Positions 20,602-27,231 of a DNA stretch of 30,599 nucleotides are shown here, in pieces. The notes beneath the pieces are model-generated. The model was given only the letters and a program-made list of their open reading frames with translations. It was not told where the DNA came from and searched no databases. This DNA is from an uncultured Clostridia bacterium (lineage in GTDB: Bacteria > Bacillota > Clostridia > Lachnospirales > Lachnospiraceae): assembly GCA_946405675.1 (NCBI GenBank), contig CAMJIC010000003.1, forward strand, positions 1-30,599, given 5' to 3'. How positions within the stretch are numbered: position 1 is the first letter of the stretch; each line of letters opens with the position of its first letter. The translations under genes were made by a program, and so were the position numbers.

Positions 20602-23106
20602 ATGGAGATAGAATGGAAGGACATGGGGAAGATTATTCCTGAGAAAATACAGATCAGGGGAGCCAGGGTGCATAACCTGAAGAATATTGATGTTGACATA
20701 CCGCTGAACAGGATTGTAGGTATCGCCGGGGTTTCCGGATCAGGAAAATCCTCGCTCGCGCTGGGCGTACTGTATGCGGAGGGTTCCAGAAGATACCTGG
20801 AATCTCTTTCTACATATACCAGAAGGAGAATGACACAGGCTGTAAAGGCCGATGTGGATGAAGTGCTGCACGTTCCTGCCGCGCTCGCATTGCATCAAAG
20901 GCCGGCCGTACCGGGAATCCGTTCCACCTTTGGTACAGGGACGGAGCTGCTGAACAGCCTGAGGCTTATGTTCTCCCGGCTTGCCAGCCACCGCTGCCCG
21001 AACGGGCATTACGCCCCGCCGTCTATGAATGTGGCATTGGGCCATGAACTGGTCTGTCCGGAATGTGGAGCGCATTTTTACGGACCAGGTGCGGAAGAAC
21101 TGGCATTTAACAGCCAGGGGGCATGTCCGCATTGTGACGGAACGGGAATCGTACGTATCGTGGATGAGTCTACGCTGGTACCGGATGAGAGTATCTCAAT
21201 TGATGAAGGGGCAGTGCTCCCCTGGCAGACCCTCATGTGGTCTCTCATGAAGGACATCGCAAGGGAGCTTGGCGTACGTACGGATGTACCGTTTCGGGAA
21301 CTTACGGATCAGGAACGGGAGATAGTGTTTCATGGTCCCGCCGTCAAACATCATATGATCTATCAGAATCATACCAGCGGGGCTTCCGGTGAGATGGACT
21401 TCACTTATTTCAATGCGGTTTATACGGTTGAAAATGCGCTTGCGAAGGTGAAGGACGAGAAGGGCATGAAGCGGGTTGAAAAGTTTCTGCGTATGAGTGT
21501 CTGTCCGGAATGCGGTGGCACAAGACTTTCGGAACAGGCAAGGGCGCCGAGGCTGATGGGGATTTCCCTTGCTGATGCATGCGCCATGACACTGGAAGAC
21601 AGTGTAAAGTGGGTACAGCGGGTTCCGGATTCTCTCCCGCAGGAAATGCGGCCGATGGCAAAAAGCATTGCCGAATCTTTCCTTACGGCTGCCAAAAGGC
21701 TTACCGACCTTGGATTGTCTTATCTGACACTTGACCGGACGGCGTCGACACTGTCTACAGGGGAACGGCAGAGAATGCAGCTTGCCAGAGCGGTGAGAAA
21801 CCGGACGACAGGGGTATTATATGTGCTTGATGAGCCTTCGATTGGCCTGCATCCCGCGAACATTGTCGGCCTCAATGGCGTGATGCACGACCTTGTCGAG
21901 GATGGGAATTCCGTGCTGCTCGTGGATCATGATACCCAGATTCTGAAGGAGGCAGACTGGATTATAGAGATGGGTCCGGATGCCGGAGCAAAGGGCGGGA
22001 GAGTTATCGCCCAGGGAACGGTCAGGCAGCTGGAAGGTAATCGGGATTCCAGGATCGGTCCATTCTTTTCAGAGCAGATGCAGAGGACTCTGGCTGAAAA
22101 CAGAAGAAGCGTTGATCTTTCAAACTGTATCCGGATGAAGACAGGTACGATTCATACGGTAAGGCCGCTTGATGTAAGGATTCCAAGATGTGCGCTGACT
22201 GTAGTAACCGGTGTGTCCGGCTCAGGAAAGACTACCATGGTGCTGGAGAGTCTTGTACCGGGTCTGGCTGCAATGGCTGAGGGTGTAAAGCTGCCAGGAC
22301 ATGTCCTGTCCGTGGAAGCGGCAGACATCCGACATGTCAAACTGATCGATGCAACGCCGATCGGGGTCAATGTCCGGTCAACGGTAGCCACGTATGCCAA
22401 TGTGCATGACGAGCTGAGAAAACTTTATGCGCGTTGCCAGGACGCGAATAGGCTGGGATATAAGGCAGGGGACTTTTCTTATAATACCGGCAGACTGAGG
22501 TGCCCGGTCTGTGATGGAACCGGATCGATCAGCCTGGATGTTCAGTTCCTTCCGGATGTAGACATTCCATGTCCGGAATGCAAAGGAGCCCGCTATTCGA
22601 AGGCTGCGTATGGCATCCGGTACGTAAACAAAGCGAAAGAGTCCAGATCTATCCCGGAGATCATGGCTATGGATGTGAATACTGCGCTTGAATTCTGCCG
22701 GGATATGAAAGCAGTGTATCCGCGGCTTAAGACGCTTCAGGAGCTGGGGCTGGGATACCTGACACTGGGAGAAGAAACACCCGGTCTTTCCGGCGGGGAG
22801 GCGCAGAGGCTGAAGCTGGCGAGTGAAATGGGCAGGACACAGACGGATTCGGTATTTGTGTTCGATGAACCGACAATCGGTCTGCATCCATTGGATGTCA
22901 GGACTCTTCTGGGAGTATTCCGAACTCTGGTTGAAAACGGGGCTACGGTTGTGGTGATTGAACATGACCTTGATGTGATCCGCAGCGCAGACTATGTGAT
23001 CGACATGGGGCCAGGCGGAGGAGAGGCAGGAGGGGAAATTGTTGCAGCAGGAACACCGGAGGAAATTCGGTCAAGCAACAGGAGCATAACAGGGACGTTC
23101 CTTTGA
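20602..23106 (+). CDS. UvrA-like excinuclease ABC ATPase (UvrA2-type)
   Basis: An 834-residue UvrA-family ATPase, about 100 residues shorter than canonical UvrA. Two nucleotide-binding halves are seen: Walker A GVSGSGKSS at 43-51 and GVSGSGKTT at 537-545, Walker B YVLDEPSIGLHP and FVFDEPTIGLHP, and signatures LSTGERQRMQLA (first, with T instead of G) and LSGGEAQRLKLA. Zinc-finger Cys pairs occur in CPECG, CPHCDGTG, CPVCDGTG and CPECKGARY. Such UvrA2-like proteins are linked to DNA damage or drug tolerance. ATG 20602 has AGGAAA just upstream; ATG 20623 with GGAAGG four bases upstream is nearly as good, and the frame opens from a TTG at 20524. No LexA box is visible. Confidence 0.87.
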   Translation: MEIEWKDMGKIIPEKIQIRGARVHNLKNIDVDIPLNRIVGIAGVSGSGKSSLALGVLYAEGSRRYLESLSTYTRRRMTQAVKADVDEVLHVPAALALHQRPAVPGIRSTFGTGTELLNSLRLMFSRLASHRCPNGHYAPPSMNVALGHELVCPECGAHFYGPGAEELAFNSQGACPHCDGTGIVRIVDESTLVPDESISIDEGAVLPWQTLMWSLMKDIARELGVRTDVPFRELTDQEREIVFHGPAVKHHMIYQNHTSGASGEMDFTYFNAVYTVENALAKVKDEKGMKRVEKFLRMSVCPECGGTRLSEQARAPRLMGISLADACAMTLEDSVKWVQRVPDSLPQEMRPMAKSIAESFLTAAKRLTDLGLSYLTLDRTASTLSTGERQRMQLARAVRNRTTGVLYVLDEPSIGLHPANIVGLNGVMHDLVEDGNSVLLVDHDTQILKEADWIIEMGPDAGAKGGRVIAQGTVRQLEGNRDSRIGPFFSEQMQRTLAENRRSVDLSNCIRMKTGTIHTVRPLDVRIPRCALTVVTGVSGSGKTTMVLESLVPGLAAMAEGVKLPGHVLSVEAADIRHVKLIDATPIGVNVRSTVATYANVHDELRKLYARCQDANRLGYKAGDFSYNTGRLRCPVCDGTGSISLDVQFLPDVDIPCPECKGARYSKAAYGIRYVNKAKESRSIPEIMAMDVNTALEFCRDMKAVYPRLKTLQELGLGYLTLGEETPGLSGGEAQRLKLASEMGRTQTDSVFVFDEPTIGLHPLDVRTLLGVFRTLVENGATVVVIEHDLDVIRSADYVIDMGPGGGEAGGEIVAAGTPEEIRSSNRSITGTFL

Positions 23107-23229
23107 CCTGCTTATGCCGGACTGCCGGACGAAAAAACAGAGAGTATTATTATCCTCGGTGAAGCGATTGAGGGAGTGGATCAGATTGAGAACCTGACCG
23201 GTACCATTCATGTGGAGGCAGAGCAATGA
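23107..23229 (+). pseudogene. Open stretch in frame with the UvrA-like gene, unknown remnant
   Basis: Directly after the UvrA-like TGA the same frame stays open for 40 codons (GLPDEKTESIIILGEAIEGV, then DQIENLTGTIHVEAEQ) and ends in a TGA that overlaps the GNAT start (caATGA). The residues look coding. It has no start codon of its own near a ribosome binding site. It may be the tail of a lost small gene, or a C-terminal extension cut off by a stop mutation. Confidence 0.35.
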
Positions 23230-23846
23230 AACTTTTCAGCTATGAACATAAAATCGTCCGAGTGATCGATATAGACGGCCGTGCCTTCACAGGTACAGCA
23301 ATCTCCTTTCCGGCGGATTACGGTTTTCATGAATTCAGCCGGGATGAGGAAAGCATCAAGATTGGAGATTATCAGCTGTTTGAATCTGATATAGCCAAAA
23401 TCTGGGAGCTTCCGACATTTTCTATTATCCGTGCCACACAAACCTGGCAGCAGGCCGGGGCCTTCTACGTCCGAATCCAGGCGATGGCAAAGAAGCACCA
23501 TATTACTCTCCGGCAGGAGTTCGATGAACATGATGGACCGGATACGAAGTACATTGTGATTACCGACAGCGACTTTCCGATTGCTGCAGCGCGGATGTAT
23601 CCACTGGATGATCAGAGCGTGATGATCGGAAGGGTGGTTGTGCTGCCGGAATACAGACGTCAGGGGATCGGAACGATGGTTGTCAGCGAATGCGAGGACT
23701 GGGCGGAGGAACTTGGTTACAGCAAGGCTGTCGTTGAGAGCCGGGACAACAAGGTCGGTTTCTATGAGCAGATGCTCTATGAAGTCTGTGGTGAGTCAGT
23801 GGACGGAGATACATTCCGGTGCATCAGAATGGAGAAAGATTTATGA
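23226..23846 (+). CDS. LSM-like / GNAT acetyltransferase fusion
   Basis: A 206-residue protein. Residues 1-62 resemble an Sm/LSM-like beta barrel (HKIVRVIDIDGRAFTGTAIS, GDYQLFESDIAKIWEL). Residues 70-206 are a GNAT acetyltransferase with the acetyl-CoA pyrophosphate loop VVVLPEYRRQGIGTMVVSEC and the following AVVESRDNKVGFYEQMLYEV. It would transfer an acetyl group to an unknown amine. GGAGGCAGAGC precedes the ATG. The gene follows the UvrA-like gene on the same strand. The LSM-like call rests on pattern only. Confidence 0.75.
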   Translation: MKLFSYEHKIVRVIDIDGRAFTGTAISFPADYGFHEFSRDEESIKIGDYQLFESDIAKIWELPTFSIIRATQTWQQAGAFYVRIQAMAKKHHITLRQEFDEHDGPDTKYIVITDSDFPIAAARMYPLDDQSVMIGRVVVLPEYRRQGIGTMVVSECEDWAEELGYSKAVVESRDNKVGFYEQMLYEVCGESVDGDTFRCIRMEKDL

Positions 23847-24000
23847 TCTGACTTTACTGTCAGGGGTACGGGAAACCTGCCGAATCTTCTGAGTGAAGAT
23901 TTGCATTGCCCGGAAAAACCGGAAAAACCGGGAAAAGGTTGGTTCTGTATTTTGGAGATGAACCATTATTTAAATATACAAAATAACTTGCTGAGATACA
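23847..24000. other. Intergenic stretch with short A-rich repeat
   Basis: No gene is visible. CTGAC-N6-GTCAG forms a small hairpin right after the GNAT stop. CCGGAAAAA occurs in three near-perfect tandem units at 23909-23937. The rest is AT-rich and without recognisable signals. It leads into gene debris. Confidence 0.4.
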
Positions 24001-24120
24001 GATAAAGAGTGGCTTTAGTTTGTCGTGGATTGCCGGAATGGAAAAGATGTCTGCCGGAACTATGATGCCGTCATTGGGAATGTAGCCAACGATGATGGTT
24101 TTAAGTGTGTCAGGACAATG
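24001..24120 (+). pseudogene. DUF3990 fragment
   Basis: Read in frame from 24001 the codons give DKEWL, a TAG, then FVVDCRNGKDVCRNYDAVIG and NVANDDGFKCV. This resembles the core of DUF3990 proteins (DxWLDFVVxCR...YDxVIGxVANDD). The in-frame TAG replaces the expected Asp codon. Start and end of the domain are missing; from about 24120 the sequence passes into a rhomboid remnant. Confidence 0.5.
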
Positions 24121-24148
24121 CTCTATGCGACGAGCCATGGTGCGCCGC

Positions 24149-24289
24149 TGGTCAGCAATTCTGATTACTGCGCTGGTAACGGGACTGATCAACAACGTTT
24201 TCTTTCACAACGTTTCCCAGCTGACCCATATCATCGGCGGGATCGTAGGTACTGCGATCGGATACAGGTGGAATAAGAAAGCAAGATGA
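24149..24289 (+). pseudogene. Rhomboid protease remnant with internal deletion
   Basis: The frame reads ILITALVTGLINNVFF followed directly by HNVSQLTHIIGGIVGTAIGY and RWNKKAR before TGA. The first part equals residues 95-111 of the rhomboid gene at 4218; the second equals the family C-terminus with the catalytic His. The GASG Ser helix between them is deleted, probably between two AACGTTT repeats still visible at the junction. A translation start upstream exists only in unrelated sequence. Confidence 0.7.
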
Positions 24290-24451
24290 TGACGATCGAG
24301 GGATAAGGGGGAAGAGTCCAGAACCCCCGGATTCGCCATGTAAGGATCTGTTACAGAATAACTTGTACATCTGACTTGTCCAAACGCTCATCTGCTGCGT
24401 TGGAAAGCCTCGCCGTAGTAGCTTCTGAGGTCCGGTTCAGAGCTTCTGAAC

Positions 24452-24841
24452 GTGGAAGACAATATTCTTTCCATGACGTTGGATGAGATGATCAGGGCCA
24501 ATGATGTGATAGTGGAGACGCCCCCTCCCTCCGGTCGGCGGCAAGGTACTGAAGACATTCCGGAAGAGAAGCTGCCGGCAGAGGGAGAGAACAGCGTCGC
24601 ACCATTGAACAGTCTTGCTGACATCGTAAAGCGGCCTGACAAGGCAATTTATCTTCCGCCGTTCTTTTTCTCGGAGATCGGAGTCGTGAAAAGGATGTCT
24701 GCCATCCTGCAGAACCGTGAGGGGATTCAGGTGAATCCGGACGGCCTTGCAGAACGGATTTCCAGGAAGACTGGAATGCGGTATGATTTCCTGGGAGTCA
24801 ATATTACAGAACTGAAAATCAGAACCGTTCTTTCCGGTTAA
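24452..24841 (+). CDS. Hypothetical protein, possibly 5'-truncated
   Basis: A 129-residue protein of unknown family: MTLDEMIRANDVIVETPPPS, a disordered Glu/Pro-rich linker, PLNSLADIVKRPDKAIYLPP, then a folded-looking end (REGIQVNPDGLAERISRKTG, FLGVNITELKIRT). GTG 24452 and ATG 24473 are possible starts but neither has a ribosome binding site, and the frame is open left to 24422, so the true 5' end may be lost. Codons for PLNSLADIVKRPD are duplicated at 1570-1625 in the left gene-fragment island. No operon partner is evident. Confidence 0.5.
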   Translation: MEDNILSMTLDEMIRANDVIVETPPPSGRRQGTEDIPEEKLPAEGENSVAPLNSLADIVKRPDKAIYLPPFFFSEIGVVKRMSAILQNREGIQVNPDGLAERISRKTGMRYDFLGVNITELKIRTVLSG

Positions 24842-24906
24842 CAGGCCTGGAGAAAAATGCATCTTGGATTGACACGGGGCGGATAGAGAGAACAAAGAGG
24901 TGGGAG

Positions 24907-27072
24907 ATGCGAAAACTGAATCAGATACCGGCTGTAATGCTTTTCATGATCCTTACGGCCTTTTTTTTGGTGCCATTTGCGGTACATGCAGATGAAAAGA
25001 ACAAAACTATACGTGTAGGATGGCATGACGCGCCGTATTTTATGAAGGACCAGGATGGACGGCGGTCAGGATATTCCTACGAATACCAGTGGAAGGTGGC
25101 GGCATACACGGGCTGGGACTATGAGTATGTAGAGGGTACCTGGCCGGAACTTCTGCAGAAGCTGAAGGACGGGGAGATTGATGTGATGAGCAATGTCTCC
25201 TACACGGAGGAGCGTGGGGAGGATATGCTCTACGCGTCCCTTCCCATGGGATCGGAGGCGTATTACATTTTTGTCTCGCCGGATAATACGCAGATCACGG
25301 ATGATGACTACACTTCTCTGAATGGAAAAAGGGTCGGAGTGACCAAAGGAACCTTTCAGAAGGATCTGTTCCTTCGGTGGGAAGAGATGCATGGGGTCAG
25401 CGCAGACCTTGTAGAGCTGAACGAGGCGGACGAGGTGTCCCTGGGCCTTCTGGGGTCGGAACTGGATGCCTTTATTACCATGGATGTCTACGGGAGTCCG
25501 GATACTGCCATCCCCGTATGCAAGATTGGATCATCTGATTTCTACTTTGCGGTCAGCAAGTCCCGCCCGGAACTTTTGACAGAGCTTGATGCTGCACTGA
25601 ATCAGATCCAGGATGAAAACAAGTATTTCAATCAGCAGCTTCATGAAAAGTATCTCAGGAATACGAGCTTTGAGAAGTATCTGACAAAAGAGGAGCGGGA
25701 ATGGCTTGCTGACCATGGGACGATCCGCGTGGGGTATCAGGACAACTATCTGGCATTCTGTGCGAAGGACAAGGAGACAGGGGAATTGACCGGTGCCCTG
25801 AAGGATTATCTTGATTATGCTACCACGGCAGTATCCGGCGCGCCGGTTGTCTTTGAGGCAATCTCATATCCGACCGCGGCTGCGGCAATGGAAGCCATGG
25901 AAAAGGGCGAAGTGGACTGTATGTTCCCGGCAAACCTTACGGATTATGACAGTGAAACGCTGAATGTCGTCATGACTGCGCCGTTGATGCGCACTGAGAT
26001 GGATGCGGTGGTCAAGGCCTCCCAGCAGAAGGAGTTTATCAGGAAAAAGGATGTCAGGGTTGCGGTAAACAAAGGGAATACGAATTATGACTTATTCCTG
26101 GCAGAACACTATCCTGCCTGGAAGCCGGTTTATTTTGACGATACCTCGGCAGGACTGGAAGGCGTGGCGGCAGGGGAAGCGGATTGTGTGATCATCAGCA
26201 ACTACCGCTACAGCAACATTTCCAAACAGTGTGAGAGGCTTCATCTGACCACCGTCTATACCGGCGTTGAAATGGATTACTGTTTTGCGGTGCCAAAGGG
26301 AGAGACAAAGCTGTACGCGATTCTTGCAAGGGTGATCGGTGCAGTGCCGGATTCCGTGGTACATACAGCACTGACATATTATTCTACCGAAGATGTAAAA
26401 AACAGTTTTACTGACCTGATCAAGGACAATCTGTTCGAGGTTATGCTCGTGATTGCAGTCGTGCTCATCATTATTCTGATCCTGCTCCTTCGCAACATCA
26501 GGGCGGAAAGGAAGGTTCAGGAGGAAGAGCACCTGGTAGATGATTTGAACAAACGTGTATTTGTCGACGCGCTCACTTCTGTGCGGAACAAGGGGGCCTT
26601 CGCTGATTACACACAGGAGATGCAAAACCGGCTGGATCATGGTGAAACACTGGAATTTGGCGTGGGTGTCTTTGACTGCGACAACCTGAAAACTGTCAAC
26701 GACCAGTTCGGGCATGATAAGGGAGATGTCTATATCAAGGCAGCCAGCAGGCTGATCTGCCGTGTTTTCAAGCACAGCCCGGTGTTTCGGATCGGAGGGG
26801 ATGAATTTGCCGTTATCCTGCAAAATGAGGATTACCGGAACAGGGAAACCCTTGTGAATCAGTTTGAAACAGAAAGAAGTAAAATCTGCGCTGCAGCGGG
26901 CAACAGATGGGAAGCACCAAGGGTTGCGATTGGCATTGCCGTATACGATCCTGCGTTTGATGAATCGGTGACCGATACCATGCACAGGGCGGATAAACTC
27001 ATGTACGAGAATAAGCGTGTCGGGAAGGCTGCCAGAAATAAAGAAAGGACGGCGTCTGATTCAGAAAATTAA
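24907..27072 (+). CDS. Membrane diguanylate cyclase with two solute-binding sensor domains
   Basis: A 721-residue sensor. A signal peptide spans residues 1-29. Two tandem SBP_bac_3 domains follow, about 35-255 (IRVGWHDAPYFMKDQDGRRS) and 270-490 (GTIRVGYQDNYLAFCAKDKE). One membrane helix lies near 509-530 (VMLVIAVVLIIILILLL), then a GGDEF domain about 545-710 with intact GGDEF at 630-634 (RIGGDEFAVIL). The RxxD inhibitory site is absent (F-K-H-S in that place). It should make c-di-GMP in response to an extracellular amino-acid-like ligand. GGTGGGAG precedes the ATG. A GGDEF-GGDEF-EAL gene follows after 159 bases. Confidence 0.9.
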   Translation: MRKLNQIPAVMLFMILTAFFLVPFAVHADEKNKTIRVGWHDAPYFMKDQDGRRSGYSYEYQWKVAAYTGWDYEYVEGTWPELLQKLKDGEIDVMSNVSYTEERGEDMLYASLPMGSEAYYIFVSPDNTQITDDDYTSLNGKRVGVTKGTFQKDLFLRWEEMHGVSADLVELNEADEVSLGLLGSELDAFITMDVYGSPDTAIPVCKIGSSDFYFAVSKSRPELLTELDAALNQIQDENKYFNQQLHEKYLRNTSFEKYLTKEEREWLADHGTIRVGYQDNYLAFCAKDKETGELTGALKDYLDYATTAVSGAPVVFEAISYPTAAAAMEAMEKGEVDCMFPANLTDYDSETLNVVMTAPLMRTEMDAVVKASQQKEFIRKKDVRVAVNKGNTNYDLFLAEHYPAWKPVYFDDTSAGLEGVAAGEADCVIISNYRYSNISKQCERLHLTTVYTGVEMDYCFAVPKGETKLYAILARVIGAVPDSVVHTALTYYSTEDVKNSFTDLIKDNLFEVMLVIAVVLIIILILLLRNIRAERKVQEEEHLVDDLNKRVFVDALTSVRNKGAFADYTQEMQNRLDHGETLEFGVGVFDCDNLKTVNDQFGHDKGDVYIKAASRLICRVFKHSPVFRIGGDEFAVILQNEDYRNRETLVNQFETERSKICAAAGNRWEAPRVAIGIAVYDPAFDESVTDTMHRADKLMYENKRVGKAARNKERTASDSEN

Positions 27073-27182
27073 TGGCTATAAAGCTGTTTGGGATGACGCT
27101 CTTTTGCGGGATATTCATTTTGATGCTGGCTGCCATGCCGGTTCAGGAGTTTGAAGCATTGCACCAGGACAGCTGGTGCTGA
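27072..27182 (+). CDS. Small membrane or signal-like ORF between the two c-di-GMP genes
   Basis: ATG 27072 overlaps the stop of the cyclase gene (taATG) and opens a 36-residue frame, MAIKLFGMTLFCGIFILMLA, then AMPVQEFEALHQDSWC. It looks like a signal or membrane anchor sequence without a following domain. No separate ribosome binding site is seen, but start-stop overlap would allow coupling. It may be the remaining N-terminus of a lost gene. Confidence 0.35.
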   Translation: MAIKLFGMTLFCGIFILMLAAMPVQEFEALHQDSWC

Positions 27183-27197
27183 AGGCAGATTTGGATA

Positions 27198-27216
27198 GCC
27201 CGTCCTTGGAACGGGC
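27198..27216 (+). promoter_or_regulatory. Hairpin just upstream of the GGDEF-EAL ribosome binding site
   Basis: GCCCGT (27198-27203) pairs with ACGGGC (27211-27216) around CCTTGGA, directly before AGAGGTG and the start at 27232. It lacks a T-run, so it is more likely an RNA structure in the leader than a terminator. It does not resemble a c-di-GMP riboswitch core. Confidence 0.3.
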
Positions 27217-27231
27217 AGAGGTGATTGAGAG

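Noticed and set aside
23909..23937. Three CCGGAAAAA units considered as a CRISPR-like or iteron array
   Set aside because: The units are only nine bases, contiguous and without spacers, and there is no replication or cas gene nearby. It is a simple repeat.
24907..27072. Hybrid histidine kinase, suggested by the tandem solute-binding domains
   Set aside because: The cytoplasmic part carries an intact GGDEF motif and no kinase H, N or G boxes.
27198..27216. c-di-GMP riboswitch before the GGDEF-EAL gene
   Set aside because: Only a simple 6-bp hairpin is present; the conserved GEMM core and tetraloop/receptor are not seen.
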